Assembly: GCA_945952315.1 (NCBI GenBank)
Contig: CAMFIE010000010.1
Coordinates: 60,193-124,192 of the forward strand
Source of the DNA: an uncultured Rhizobium sp.
GTDB lineage: Bacteria; Pseudomonadota; Alphaproteobacteria; Rhizobiales; Rhizobiaceae
Length of the DNA: 64,000 nt
Direction of reading: 5' to 3'
Below the pieces are notes generated by a model that did not search any database, was not told where the DNA came from, and saw only the letters and a program-made list of their open reading frames with translations. Positions 17,637 through 26,571 of this stretch are shown here, piece after piece. The position numbers and the translations under genes are program-made. Numbering within the stretch: the first letter of the stretch is position 1; each line of letters begins with the position of its first letter.

Positions 17637-19007
17637 ATGAATGTGAACAATCCTGCCCGCTCGAATATTGGTGCCATTGATGCCGCGCATCACCTGCACC
17701 CGTTCTCGGACATGAAGAAGCTCAATGCGGATGGTACGCGCATCATCACGCGGGCGGAAGGCGTTCACATCTTCGACAATCAGGGCCGCAAATATCTGGA
17801 TGGCTTTGCCGGTCTGTGGTGCGTGAATGTCGGCTATGGTCGTACCGAAATCACCGATGCCGTGATGCGGCAGATGAACGAGCTGCCCTATTACAACACC
17901 TTCTTCGGCACCACGACCGAACCGGCAACGCTTCTGGCCGAAAAGATCATCAGCCATGCCGGGCCGCGTTTCAGCCACGTGTTCTTCACCGGCTCCGGCT
18001 CCGAGGCCAATGATACCTGGTTCCGCATGGCGCGGGTCTACTGGAAGGCGCTCGGCCATCCGGAAAAGACGGTCGTCATCTCGCGCCGCAACGGCTACCA
18101 TGGTTCCACCGTTGCCGGGGCCTCGCTCGGCGGCATGAAGTGGATGCATGAGCAGGGCAACCTGCCGATCCCCGGCATCGTCCATATCGGCCAGCCCTAC
18201 TGGTATGTGGAGGGTGGCGATCTTTCGCCGGAGGAATTCGGCCTGAAATGCGCGCAGGAACTCGAGGAGAAGATTCTCGAAATCGGTGCTGACAAGGTGG
18301 CCGCCTTTGTCGCCGAGCCCATTCAGGGCGCCGGTGGCGTGATCATTCCGCCCGCAACCTACTGGCCGGAAATCTCCCGCATCTGCAAGAAATACGACAT
18401 TCTGCTCGTCAATGACGAGGTGATCTGCGGCTTTGGCCGTCTCGGCAGCTGGTTCGGCCATCAGCATTACGGGCTGGAGCCGGATCTCTGCCCGGTCGCC
18501 AAGGGCCTTTCCTCCGGCTATCTGCCGATCGGCGCCGTGCTGGTTTCCAAGCGCGTGGCCGATGTGATGATCAACGAGGTGGGCGATTTCAACCACGGCT
18601 TCACCTATTCCGGTCATCCGGTCTGTGCTGCTGCAGCACTCGAAAATCTCCGGATCATCGAGGATGAAAAGCTGGTGGAGCGGGTGAAGACCGATACCGG
18701 CCCCTATTTCGCCAAGGGCTGGGCCTCCCTTGCCGAGCACGAGGTGGTCGGCGAGGCGGTGAGCGTCGGCCTGATGGGCGGCCTGCAGCTGACCGCCGAC
18801 AAGGCAACCCGCCGCCGCTATGCCAAGCCCGAAGATGCCGGCGTTGCCGTGCGCAACCATTGCCTGGCGAACGGGCTGGTTCTGCGCGCCACCAATGACC
18901 GCATGCTTGCCTCGCCGCCGCTGATCATCACCCGCGATCAGATCGACGAAATGATCGCGAAGCTCCGTGCCGGGCTCGATCACCTGCGCGATACGATGGC
19001 GCGATAA
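17637..19007 (+). CDS. class III aminotransferase, probable putrescine-pyruvate aminotransferase
   Basis: A 456-residue PLP enzyme of the SpuC-like branch. Family marks are HLHPFSDMKKLNADGTRIIT at the N terminus, the cofactor-contact motif FFTGSGSEANDTWFRMAR, LLVNDEVICGFGRLGSWFG with the PLP-binding Asp, and the Schiff-base region LCPVAKGLSSGYLPIGAVLV with the catalytic Lys. ATG 17637 follows GGAGG with an 11-nt gap; an upstream TTG is less likely. It shares a 188-bp divergent promoter region with the PuuA-like gene, so the two are likely coregulated for polyamine breakdown. Confidence 0.87.
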   Translation: MNVNNPARSNIGAIDAAHHLHPFSDMKKLNADGTRIITRAEGVHIFDNQGRKYLDGFAGLWCVNVGYGRTEITDAVMRQMNELPYYNTFFGTTTEPATLLAEKIISHAGPRFSHVFFTGSGSEANDTWFRMARVYWKALGHPEKTVVISRRNGYHGSTVAGASLGGMKWMHEQGNLPIPGIVHIGQPYWYVEGGDLSPEEFGLKCAQELEEKILEIGADKVAAFVAEPIQGAGGVIIPPATYWPEISRICKKYDILLVNDEVICGFGRLGSWFGHQHYGLEPDLCPVAKGLSSGYLPIGAVLVSKRVADVMINEVGDFNHGFTYSGHPVCAAAALENLRIIEDEKLVERVKTDTGPYFAKGWASLAEHEVVGEAVSVGLMGGLQLTADKATRRRYAKPEDAGVAVRNHCLANGLVLRATNDRMLASPPLIITRDQIDEMIAKLRAGLDHLRDTMAR

Positions 19008-19022
19008 GGTTTGGGATGAGAC

Positions 19023-19051
19023 GGCAGGCCCGCATTGCGACCGGGCCTGCC
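19023..19051. terminator. bidirectional hairpin
   Basis: A perfect 10-bp stem GGCAGGCCCG/CGGGCCTGCC with a 9-nt loop lies between the convergent spuC-like and vapC genes. The T run is weak on both sides. Confidence 0.55.
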
Positions 19052-19059
19052 AATCCGCC

Positions 19060-19449
19060 TCAGGCGAGCCTCAGGCCCAGATGTGCGGCCATAGGCTGGA
19101 AATCCCGATCCCTCTGGAGCAGATAGAACCCATTCTCGATGCAGAACGTGCCGATGATGAGGTCGATCGTTTTTCGGATCGTGATGCCGCGTCCCCTCAA
19201 GGTCCGGTAATTGGCCGCGGCCTTTACGGCGATAGCAGGTGAGAGCATAGGGTGGATTAGAAATTCTTGTAAGTGCCAATATACCGCATGGAATTCTTTG
19301 TCCGACCGCGCGCCCTGCAATATTTCCAGAAGGACCGCATCGCCGAGGACCAGGGTGCCGTCATCAACAAGATCCGTCAGAAGTGCGACTTCGCGGCAAT
19401 TGTGACCTCTGAACTTGGCTATCCAGACGGAACTGTCGACAAAGATCAT
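19060..19449 (-). CDS. vapC: VapC-type PIN-domain ribonuclease toxin
   Basis: A 129-residue PIN-domain protein. It starts MIFVDSSVWIAKFRG with the first catalytic acid, has the second in GDAVLLEILQG, and the third in TIDLIIGTFCIENG, followed by LLQRDRDFQPMAAHLGL. This is the VapC fold, a metal-dependent RNase that often cleaves tRNA or rRNA loops. It lies 12 bp downstream of the antitoxin gene in one operon on the minus strand. Confidence 0.9.
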   Translation of the reverse strand: MIFVDSSVWIAKFRGHNCREVALLTDLVDDGTLVLGDAVLLEILQGARSDKEFHAVYWHLQEFLIHPMLSPAIAVKAAANYRTLRGRGITIRKTIDLIIGTFCIENGFYLLQRDRDFQPMAAHLGLRLA

Positions 19450-19461
19450 TGAGAAACTCTC

Positions 19462-19659
19462 TCAAGACCAGTTGTTGCGCATCTCTTCGAGGTCGCCTTC
19501 CCATCCGATCCCATGCATACGATCCAGCGCTTCCCGTTGGCGCTTGATGCGCAGCAGTTCATGGATGGCAGCTGTCACCTGTTCCTCGGCGCTGCCCTCA
19601 ACGGCGAAGCTCCGAAGTTCATCCATGGACTGCTGATCGATTTCGACGGTAACGCGCAT
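19462..19659 (-). CDS. vapB: VapB-type antitoxin
   Basis: A 65-residue antitoxin: MRVTVEIDQQSMDELRSFAV, then a helix-turn-helix-like AAIHELLRIKRQREALDRM and an acidic tail GWEGDLEEMRNNW that fits a VapC-binding arm. This is the VapB type that carries VapB_antitoxin_2-like features. ATG 19659 is chosen over a TTG two codons upstream. It precedes vapC by 12 bp. Confidence 0.82.
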   Translation of the reverse strand: MRVTVEIDQQSMDELRSFAVEGSAEEQVTAAIHELLRIKRQREALDRMHGIGWEGDLEEMRNNWS

Positions 19660-19718
19660 AACCAAAATCCCCAGAATATAATCTGAAGATAGACTAATAT
19701 TTCTCCTTTTGCAAGCCT

Positions 19719-21221
19719 TTACTGAAACGCAGTTTCGAAGAAGCTGCGCAGCTTGCGGGAGTGGAGCTTTTCGGGTGGCATGGCCGCGAGCTTCTGGACG
19801 GCGCGGATGCCGATCTGGAGATGCTGGGCGACCTGCGTCTTGTAGAAGGCGGTCGCCATGCCGGGCAGTTTCAGCTCGCCATGCAGCGGCTTGTCGGAGA
19901 CGCAGAGCAGCGTGCCATAGGGCACGCGGAAGCGGAAGCCGTTGGCGGCGATGGTTGCCGATTCCATGTCGAGCGCCACGGCGCGTGCCTGCGAAAGGCG
20001 TTTGACCGGCCCGCGCTGGTCGCGCAGTTCCCAGTTGCGGTTGTCGATGGTGGCCACGGTGCCTGTGCGCATGATGCGCTTCAGCTCGTAGCCTTCATAG
20101 CCGGTAATTTCCTCCACCGCATCTTCCAGCGCCAGTTGCACTTCCGCCAGCGCCGGGATCGGCACCCAGACCGGCAGGTCGTCATCCAGCACGTGGTCCT
20201 CACGCATATAGGCATGGGCGAGCACGTAGTCGCCGAGCCGCTGGCTGTTGCGAAGACCGGCGCAATGGCCGAGCATCAGCCAGGCATGCGGGCGCAAAAC
20301 CGCGATATGGTCTGTGATCGTCTTGGCATTGGACGGGCCGACGCCGATATTGACCAGCGTGATGCCCGCATGGCCCTTCTTCTTCAGGTGATAGGCCGGC
20401 ATCTGCGGCAAGCGCGGCAATGTGGCCGGCACATCCGGCTCCGCATTGCCAGCCGAAGTTACGATGTTTCCGGGCTCGATGAAGGCCGTATAGCCTTCGC
20501 CCCCCTTGGCCATCAGATCACGGGCAAAGGCGCAGAACTCGTCCACATAGAACTGGTAGTTGGTGAAAAGCACGAAATTCTGGAAATGCTCGGCCTTGGT
20601 CGCGGTGTAATGGCTCAGACGCGCCAAGGAGTAGTCAATGCGCTGGGCGGTAAAGGGGGCAAGCGGCGAGGGTTCGCCCGGCGGCGGGATATAGTCGCCA
20701 TTGGCAATTTCATCGTCCGTGGTGGTCAGATCCGGCGCATCGAAAATGTCGCGCAGCGGCATGTCGATGAGGGCGGATGCCTCCGCCTCCACATGCGCGC
20801 CTTCGCCAAAGGCAAAATGCAGCGGAATGGGCGTCGTCGATTCCGATATCCGCACCGGCACATTGTGATTGCGCATCAAAAGCGAGAGCTGTTCCTTGAG
20901 ATAATGGCGGAAGAGCTGCGGGCGGGTGATCGTGGTCGTGTAAACGCCCGGTGCCGTGACGTGGCCATAGGAGAGGCGGGTATCCACATGGCCGAAACTG
21001 GCCGTCTCGATGGCCACCTGCGGATAACAGGCGCGATAGCGGCCAGGTATCTGCTCGCCATGGGACAGGCGTCTGAAGGCATCGGTCAGAAAGGTGGTGT
21101 TGCGCTCATAAAGCGCGGTCAGCGCATCCACGGCCTGTGCGGCATCGGAAAATTCCTGGGGCTCGAACGGCGCGGGCGTGATGAACGGGGCGGGCGACTG
21201 GGCGTAGATTCGTTTTTGCAT
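19719..21221 (-). CDS. amn: AMP nucleosidase
   Basis: A 500-residue protein homologous along its length to Amn, which hydrolyses AMP to adenine and ribose 5-phosphate. It has the N-terminal regulatory domain (about 1-190), then the nucleoside-phosphorylase-like catalytic domain with VNIGVGPSNAKTITDHIAVL, LMLGHCAGLRNSQRLGDYVL and ALDMESATIAANGFRF, the last with the ribose-binding Met-Glu pair. Family length is close to 480-500. It is a single-gene unit. In bacteria amn contributes to adenylate pool balance. Confidence 0.94.
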   Translation of the reverse strand: MQKRIYAQSPAPFITPAPFEPQEFSDAAQAVDALTALYERNTTFLTDAFRRLSHGEQIPGRYRACYPQVAIETASFGHVDTRLSYGHVTAPGVYTTTITRPQLFRHYLKEQLSLLMRNHNVPVRISESTTPIPLHFAFGEGAHVEAEASALIDMPLRDIFDAPDLTTTDDEIANGDYIPPPGEPSPLAPFTAQRIDYSLARLSHYTATKAEHFQNFVLFTNYQFYVDEFCAFARDLMAKGGEGYTAFIEPGNIVTSAGNAEPDVPATLPRLPQMPAYHLKKKGHAGITLVNIGVGPSNAKTITDHIAVLRPHAWLMLGHCAGLRNSQRLGDYVLAHAYMREDHVLDDDLPVWVPIPALAEVQLALEDAVEEITGYEGYELKRIMRTGTVATIDNRNWELRDQRGPVKRLSQARAVALDMESATIAANGFRFRVPYGTLLCVSDKPLHGELKLPGMATAFYKTQVAQHLQIGIRAVQKLAAMPPEKLHSRKLRSFFETAFQ

Positions 21222-21278
21222 GGGTCATTATAGATCGCTCTTTCTGACACGCAAACGACAGTTTGCATGTCGTGGCCA

Positions 21279-21446
21279 TCAGCCCAGCGAAGACACGCAT
21301 TTGAAGCCGGAAACCGCGCTGCAATAGGCAAGCGGCAGGTGCCGGTCTGCAACCGGTCTCGTGTTCTCCACCGCAATCACCATGCCGAAAGCAAACAGCA
21401 TCGAGCCAAGTGCAAAAATGGTGAAACGGCGAACCAGAACGGACAT
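21279..21446 (-). CDS. small single-helix membrane or exported protein
   Basis: A 55-residue reading frame: MSVLVRRFTIFALGSMLFAF, a hydrophobic helix of about 18 residues with a positively charged N terminus, then a short tail with two Cys (YCSAVSGFKCVSSLG) that could be periplasmic. ATG 21446 is chosen because the signal-like segment follows at once. It is upstream of amn, 57 bp before its start, same strand. I do not recognise a family. It may be a real small protein; the evidence is composition only. Confidence 0.45.
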   Translation of the reverse strand: MSVLVRRFTIFALGSMLFAFGMVIAVENTRPVADRHLPLAYCSAVSGFKCVSSLG

Positions 21447-21633
21447 GACCCTGACCCTCAGCGAAACGCTTGAACTATCCTGACGCCTTTGTGCCACAAT
21501 CAGGCTGAATGGCGTCTGAGGTGCCGGTTCATCTTCGGTTCAGGAAGAGGTTGCGCTGTCGGTTCGCTGCAACCAGAACGCAAAAGGGCACCCGCACGCG
21601 GCAGATGCCCTCTTCAAGGCCGTGGCGGAACGA

Positions 21634-21972
21634 TCAGAGCCGCGTCCAGGTCTGCGACTTGCAGAGGATCATCAGCACGCAACCCTTCATCTTCAGCGAA
21701 TTGCCGGATACGCTGCCGGAGCCGGAATAGGTCTTGTCATCCTTCGGATCGGTGATCTCGCCGGTATAATCGGAGCCGGATCCGGAAAGCTTGCCAATGC
21801 GCTTGCCGGCATATTTGCCGGTCTTCAAGGTCACGCAGAATGCGCCGCCGCAGGGCGCGATTTCGGCGGTTTCGCCGCTTGCGGTTTTCCAGTTGCCCTG
21901 GATGGGCTCGGCGGCAAAGGCCGTGCTGCTGGCAAAAAGCATGGCCGAGGCCACAAGAATAGTCCGGATCAT
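21634..21972 (-). CDS. DUF2147-type secreted protein
   Basis: A 112-residue exported protein. The signal peptide MIRTILVASAMLFASSTAFA is followed by EPIQGNWKTASGETAEIAPC, the typical start of the DUF2147 lipocalin-like fold, and by GKYAGKRIGKLSG and SGNSLKMKGCVLMILCKSQT with paired Cys. GGGAGG lies exactly 6 nt before ATG 21972 and touches an earlier in-frame ATG, so 21972 is the better start. Function of the family is unknown. It is monocistronic. Confidence 0.78.
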   Translation of the reverse strand: MIRTILVASAMLFASSTAFAAEPIQGNWKTASGETAEIAPCGGAFCVTLKTGKYAGKRIGKLSGSGSDYTGEITDPKDDKTYSGSGSVSGNSLKMKGCVLMILCKSQTWTRL

Positions 21973-22509
21973 CGACATCCTCCCAAGATGTTGCAATCGC
22001 TGTCCTGAAGACTCGCGGGTCTTTCGAATTCAAAGGTGCGGGCTTCCACGATCCCTGTCAAAGTGTTTCTCCTGAAATCCGCGCCTTCCCGGATGCTAGC
22101 TAACGCGCACGTAAAGGTAAACCGAAATTTGCATGCTTTATTGCGGCTGTTTCAAACCATCATTCTCGAAGCCAAGTTTTCGGATGGTTAGGGAAAGGTT
22201 GCGTCGCCCGCCTTAACAAATCCTTGAAAAAACGCGGAAATCCTTCAATTCCGGCACTTGTGATGTTTAATGCTTGGTGTCGTTTACGAAGCATTCGCAT
22301 TTCGTTTGTCTCAAATTAATCATGCATTTTAAGCGAGCATTGAAAGAGGTTTGGCATAGTCACATCAACAAAGAGCGGGGCACACCCCGCCGGTTCGGAC
22401 GATGAGACCCAAGCCCCGGAAGAGGGCGGATCACCAGAAGAGCATGCCCGGCAAGTGGCTGACATGACAGGGAAATGCGAAACCGAAACGTTCTACAGGG
22501 ACAAATCCG
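21973..22509. other. intergenic region, no gene seen
   Basis: A stretch of 537 bp between the divergent DUF2147 and Sel1-like genes. It is AT-richer than its surroundings and includes the inverted repeat AATGCTT (22269-22275)/AAGCATT (22289-22295), a possible regulator site. No protein-like frame and no recognisable RNA gene was found. It presumably holds both promoters; a small RNA cannot be excluded. Confidence 0.45.
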
Positions 22510-22776
22510 ATGGCACAGTTTGATGGAATGACCAGCGAAGCGGCCATGCATGGCGGCGAATTCAGGGCGGATGCCCTTTGTGAAATGGGTCTGAAATATG
22601 CAACCGGACGTGGTTGCTCGATCGACCTCGTGGCCGCGCACAAGTGGCTTAACATTGCAGCCATCAAGGGCTCCGACCGCGCCGCCGAGCTTCGCTCGGA
22701 TGTGGCAGCGTCGATGAGCAAGATGGAACTCGCAGCCGCTCTCCGCGCTGCCCGCGAATGGATGACGATGCACTGA
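22510..22776 (+). CDS. short Sel1-repeat protein
   Basis: An 88-residue protein built around one complete Sel1-like repeat (ADALCEMGLKYATGRGCSID then LVAAHKWLNIAAIKG) plus helical flanks. Sel1 repeats are TPR-like helical pairs that mediate protein contacts. It starts MAQFDGMTSEAAMHGGEFRA. No signal peptide is seen, so it is probably cytoplasmic. The partner is unknown. It is likely a single-gene unit with a long AT-rich leader; the hairpin terminator is 190 bp past its stop, leaving room for an untranslated RNA tail. Confidence 0.75.
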   Translation: MAQFDGMTSEAAMHGGEFRADALCEMGLKYATGRGCSIDLVAAHKWLNIAAIKGSDRAAELRSDVAASMSKMELAAALRAAREWMTMH

Positions 22777-22968
22777 GCATCCGCGAATTTTGCCGGGCGG
22801 CAGAACGGGGCCGTCCGTGCAGACTGATCAACGAGACATGACAATAACCCCACTGGTGGTCCCGCGAGGCAAACATGCCCGCCGGAATCAGACAGGAAGG
22901 CGCGGCTGAGCCTCGCGCCGGGGGCTGTGGCGGGGGTTCTTTGGACGGGGCCAATGTCACCACATCAC

Positions 22969-23009
22969 GAACCGCGACCGGCAGGAACAAGGCCGGCGCG
23001 GTTCTTTTT
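22969..23009 (+). terminator. intrinsic terminator
   Basis: GAACCGCGACCGGC (22969-22982) pairs with GCCGGCGCGGTTC (22992-23004) with one bulge, followed by TTTTT. It closes the plus-strand unit before the convergent aminotransferase gene. Confidence 0.85.
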
Positions 23010-23027
23010 ATGTCCGCGTTCCGCTGA

Positions 23028-24137
23028 TCACAGCGTTTTCAGCACCTTCGGCAGCGCTTCGGCAAACAGATCGATGAAGGCATCGGGGCCGGTGCTGACC
23101 CGGATACAACGGTTGAGCGGGGCCACCCCCGGCATGCGGATAAAGACGCCATGCTGCATCAGGCCATCCACGATCGCGCGGGCACGGGTGCCGTCGCCGC
23201 CGGTATCGATCGCGACGAAATTGGTGGCAGAGGGCAGGGCGGAAAGTCCGTTTTCCGCAGCAATTGTCGTGATCCGCTCCCGGCTCGCGGCAATCCGTCC
23301 GATCACCTGCCTGAGGTAGGCCTGATCCTTCAGTGCAGCGAGTGCGGCCACGGTTGCAAGCCGGTTCATGCCGAAATGATGGCGGATCTTGTCGAAGGCG
23401 CTCGCGTTTTCCGGCGTCGAGATCGTATAGCCGACGCGCGCGCCGGCCAGGCCATAAGCCTTTGAAAAGGTGCGGGTGCGGATCACATTCGGCAGGTCAA
23501 GCAGCGCGGTGATCGCCGGGAGCGATGAGGCCGGGCCGGTTTCCGAATAGGCCTCGTCCAGCACCAGAAGCGATGTTTCCGGCAGACGTTTCGCAAAGGA
23601 AACAACGTCATCCGCCTCCCACCAGCTGCCCATCGGATTGTCGGGATTGGCGAGATAGACGAGCCGCGCCTTTTCCCGGATTGCCGTTTCCAGAAGGCCA
23701 TCCAGATCCTCGCGATCCTTCACGTAAGGCGTGGTCACGAGACGTCCGCCGAAGCCCGCAACATGATAGTTGAAGGTGGGATATGCCCCGAGCGAGGTCA
23801 CCACCGTTTCGCCTGCGCCGATCACCAGCCGCACGATCATCCCGAGAATGCCGTCAATGCCTTCCCCGATGCCGATATGGGCGGGCGAAATGCCGAGATG
23901 GGAGCCAAGCGCCTGTTTCAGCGCGAAATTTTCCGGATCATTATACTGCCAGATTTCGCCTGCATGCGCCTGCATCGCGGCAATCACGGATGGCGCAGGG
24001 CCAAAGCCGTTTTCATTCGCACCGATGCGGGCCAGCACCTTCGCATTGCGCTGCCGCTCGATGGCCTCCGGGCCGACAAAGGGTATGGTCGAGGGAAGGG
24101 CCTGCACCAGCGGGGTGAGATGGGAAAAGGCTGCCAT
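23028..24137 (-). CDS. HisC-like class I/II aminotransferase
   Basis: A 369-residue PLP aminotransferase close to histidinol-phosphate aminotransferases. Visible motifs are ARIGANENGFGPAPSVIAAM at the N terminus, YLANPDNPMGSWW, LLVLDEAYSETG with the PLP Asp, and TFSKAYGLAGARVGYTIST with the Schiff-base Lys. It ends MRIPGVAP-like (IRMPGVAPLNRCIRVSTG), as HisC does. It is not in a his operon, so the substrate could be an aromatic amino acid rather than histidinol phosphate. Confidence 0.85.
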   Translation of the reverse strand: MAAFSHLTPLVQALPSTIPFVGPEAIERQRNAKVLARIGANENGFGPAPSVIAAMQAHAGEIWQYNDPENFALKQALGSHLGISPAHIGIGEGIDGILGMIVRLVIGAGETVVTSLGAYPTFNYHVAGFGGRLVTTPYVKDREDLDGLLETAIREKARLVYLANPDNPMGSWWEADDVVSFAKRLPETSLLVLDEAYSETGPASSLPAITALLDLPNVIRTRTFSKAYGLAGARVGYTISTPENASAFDKIRHHFGMNRLATVAALAALKDQAYLRQVIGRIAASRERITTIAAENGLSALPSATNFVAIDTGGDGTRARAIVDGLMQHGVFIRMPGVAPLNRCIRVSTGPDAFIDLFAEALPKVLKTL

Positions 24138-24202
24138 TTGATCGTTCCGGTCACGCGTGTCTGACGGACAGTAACCGGATTCGCCCCCGGCGCAACAGGC
24201 GG

Positions 24203-24604
24203 TCAGTTGAGGAGTTTCACCGCGAAATAGCCGCCGAGCGCGGAGATCGAGGTCAAAACCGTTCCCCAGATGATATCCACAACGGTGACGATGGCAGGCC
24301 AGTCGCGCAGCGTAGCCTGGTTGGTGAAATCATAGGTGCCATAGGCGGCCGCACCGAAAAACGCACCGAGGAACAGGGCCTTGGCGAGCGACTGGCTTTC
24401 GACGCCGGGGATCACAGCCAGCACCACAACAGCAAGCGTGTAGAACAGGTAGAAGACGGCGGCGATGGCGAAATTCGGATTTTCCGCCATGAGATGGCCG
24501 ATGCGGGGCACATAGAAACTCTTCGCCATGGTTGTGAGCCAGATGGCATCGAGAACCAGCAGGGCTGCAAAACTGCCGAGATAGGCGATGGCATAGAGTT
24601 TCAT
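24203..24604 (-). CDS. DUF2177 integral membrane protein
   Basis: A 133-residue protein with about four transmembrane helices. It shows the DUF2177 marks LVLDAIWLTTMAKSFYVPRI and GAAAYGTYDFTNQATLRDWP, and ends WGTVLTSISALGGYFAVKLL. The biochemical role is unknown. It is monocistronic, with GGAGACGGGAC just before the ATG. Confidence 0.88.
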   Translation of the reverse strand: MKLYAIAYLGSFAALLVLDAIWLTTMAKSFYVPRIGHLMAENPNFAIAAVFYLFYTLAVVVLAVIPGVESQSLAKALFLGAFFGAAAYGTYDFTNQATLRDWPAIVTVVDIIWGTVLTSISALGGYFAVKLLN

Positions 24605-24713
24605 TTTGTCCCGTCTCCTTTGAATGGGCTGACGGGAAGATAGGGCGGCGAGCCGGACCGTAAAGGGGCAGATGATGCGATTGCAACCCGCTGCCCCTTG
24701 CCTTCAGGCGATG

Positions 24714-25067
24714 TCAGTGGGTCTCGAAGCTCAGTTTCAGCACGTGATGCAGGAATTCCGCATTGATCAGCATGTTGAACCCGATCGTGACCTTTTCCTC
24801 TTCGCGGCGCATCACCGTGCAGCCGATTTCGTCATCGATGCCGAGGATTTCCAGAAAGAAATTCTTCGGCATCTGCGCCGCGGGCGTGACTTCCAGCACC
24901 GCGCCGTAAAGCGAAATTGTGCGGATGATGCAACGGATATGGTTCGATGTGCTCAGGTGATGCCCAACGAAGATGATCTTGCCGGGGCGATCAACCTTGT
25001 AGCTTTCATACGCCTTTTCGGGCGATTCCGCTCTGTTGCTGGCATTGTCCAAAGTGTGCAGGGGCAT
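24714..25067 (-). CDS. PilZ-like domain protein
   Basis: A 117-residue protein. ATG 25067 is chosen for GGAGG 6-8 nt upstream. The segment DRPGKIIFVGHHLSTSNHIR with ISLYGAVLEVTPAAQMPKNF is a PilZ-like beta barrel start in which the usual RxxxR and DxSxxG motifs are changed. C-di-GMP binding is therefore doubtful. Rhizobial genomes carry many such degenerate PilZ proteins. No operon partner is seen. Confidence 0.65.
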   Translation of the reverse strand: MPLHTLDNASNRAESPEKAYESYKVDRPGKIIFVGHHLSTSNHIRCIIRTISLYGAVLEVTPAAQMPKNFFLEILGIDDEIGCTVMRREEEKVTIGFNMLINAEFLHHVLKLSFETH

Positions 25068-25390
25068 TTTGGCCTCCCTTCCAATCGATACCCTGCTATT
25101 TATAGTGGGTAATAGCTTACATATGATTATTGCCGAAGTTAAAATGCCCTGCATTCCCCGAACGGGCCATCTGTGCCGTTTCAAAGCGGGAATGGGTGCC
25201 GGGCGCGCCATTGACAAGCGTGTTTGGCCACCCCATATGCAGCCCGGCTTGAGGCGCCTGCCGTCCGCGGACGAAAGTTCTTGGTGAAGTCCTCCGATCA
25301 ACGATGTCATGATCTGCCAGATGGCACATGCCTCGCATCCGGCAATGCGGACCCCCAGAGCTTTTCAAGGCATGTCGTGAAAGGCATGAC
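25068..25390. other. intergenic region, no gene seen
   Basis: A 323-bp divergent region between the PilZ-like gene and the Glyoxalase_8-type gene. A partial palindrome TACCCTGCTAT...ATAGTGGGTA (25089-25111) near the PilZ-like start may be an operator. The remaining open frames look like chance. Confidence 0.4.
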
Positions 25391-25858
25391 ATGATGACGA
25401 ACCATAATCAGACCCGGAGCGGCCAAACCACCGGCGCGCTTGCAAGCTTCAAGACCCAGGCAAAGCGCTTGCGCGATGCGATGGGCGAGCAGGGCAGCCC
25501 CGTGAGCCACAGCGCAGCCCTTGAACTCGTCGCCCGCCAGCATGGGCACCGGGACTGGAACACGCTCGTGGCGGCGTCCGCCCAAGAGGACAGGCCGCAG
25601 GGCCTTTCTTTCACCGTGGGAGCGACTGTGCGCGGACGCTATCTCAACCAGCCCTTCACCGGAAAGGTGCTGTCGCTCACCCAGATGCCGAGCGGCGGGC
25701 TCTACCGCGTGGTCATCCATTTCGACGAGCCGGTGGATGTGGTGACCTTCGACAGCTTCTCCGCCTTCCGCCGCCGCATCAACGCGGTCATCGGCCGCGA
25801 CGGCATCTCCCCGCGCCAGACCTCCAACGGCCTGCCGCATCTGGTGATCGAGAGCTGA
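25391..25858 (+). CDS. Glyoxalase_8-type conserved protein
   Basis: A 155-residue protein. The N-terminal part TQAKRLRDAMGEQGSPVSHS with ALELVARQHGHRDWNTLVAA is the short helical module called Glyoxalase_8 (related to glyoxalase superfamily proteins). The C-terminal part VRGRYLNQPFTGKVLSLTQM with HFDEPVDVVTFDSFSAFRRR is a small beta domain commonly attached to it in rhizobia. Catalysis has not been shown for this group. AAGG lies 6 nt before ATG 25391; a second ATG follows immediately. Confidence 0.7.
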   Translation: MMTNHNQTRSGQTTGALASFKTQAKRLRDAMGEQGSPVSHSAALELVARQHGHRDWNTLVAASAQEDRPQGLSFTVGATVRGRYLNQPFTGKVLSLTQMPSGGLYRVVIHFDEPVDVVTFDSFSAFRRRINAVIGRDGISPRQTSNGLPHLVIES

Positions 25859-25893
25859 CGGAAACAGCGACCGCGCCGGCCAACCGGCGCGGT

Positions 25894-26187
25894 TCAGGCG
25901 AGTTCCAGTTTCAGGGTTCTGCCCACTGCCTTTGCGGCCCGGTCCAGGGTTGCAAGCGTAACGGCATCATCATCCGGATCCAGCAGGCGCTCCAGCTCAT
26001 CGGCGCTGGTCATCAGCCGTTCTGCCATTTCCCGGTAGCCTAGATTTTCACGAACCATGGTTTGCCGCAATTGCCAGGCAAGCACGCGCCGGATAGCAGA
26101 CGCAGTGGCCAGCTGCAAAAGCCCTTCTTCTTCAAGGAAGGTATCGAAGTTTTCACCGGCTCTGCCAGGTTCAGCATCATCCATCAT
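25894..26187 (-). CDS. higA: HigA-like XRE antitoxin
   Basis: A 97-residue protein. The second half is an XRE-type helix-turn-helix (RQTMVRENLGYREMAERLMT then DELERLLDPDDDAVTLATLD), ending in RAAKAVGRTLKLELA. It overlaps the upstream toxin gene by 4 nt (ATGA) and forms a toxin-first module of the HigBA type. The antitoxin binds the toxin and represses the operon. Confidence 0.82.
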   Translation of the reverse strand: MMDDAEPGRAGENFDTFLEEEGLLQLATASAIRRVLAWQLRQTMVRENLGYREMAERLMTSADELERLLDPDDDAVTLATLDRAAKAVGRTLKLELA

Positions 26188-26528
26188 CTTCGAAGTCCTC
26201 TGGCACGTCGCAGGGCAAGGTCAATTTCCTGCTGTGGGGATTTCTGGCTTTTCTTGATAAAGCCATTGAGCAGCACCATGTCGCCATTGTGCACAACAAA
26301 CAGAATTCGTGCAATCCGGCCGTCGGAGATGCCCACTCTCAGTTCCCAAAGGCCGGAAAAGCCGGTTATCGACCGGCATAGGGGCATGCCGACAGGCCAG
26401 CCGAATTCAGCAGTCTTGATTTCGAAACCGTTAACCCGCCGGTCTTCCGCTGAAAGCGAAAGCAGCCATTCCCGGACAGGAGCGTTCCCTAAATCCGTCT
26501 CAAAAAAGCGGGCCTTAATTCTCTTCAT
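26184..26528 (-). CDS. higB: HigB-like (Gp49/RelE-superfamily) toxin
   Basis: A 114-residue protein of the phage-derived Gp49-like/HigB group. Marks are VREWLLSLSAEDRRVNGFEI near the N terminus, the core strand ELRVGISDGRIARILFVVHN and the end LLNGFIKKSQKSPQQEIDLA with RRARGL. These enzymes cleave mRNA on the ribosome. It is translationally coupled to the downstream higA. Confidence 0.85.
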   Translation of the reverse strand: MKRIKARFFETDLGNAPVREWLLSLSAEDRRVNGFEIKTAEFGWPVGMPLCRSITGFSGLWELRVGISDGRIARILFVVHNGDMVLLNGFIKKSQKSPQQEIDLALRRARGLRR

Positions 26529-26571
26529 GAAGAGAGAATATAGAAATTACTAATTTAAGCAACCGCCAAAT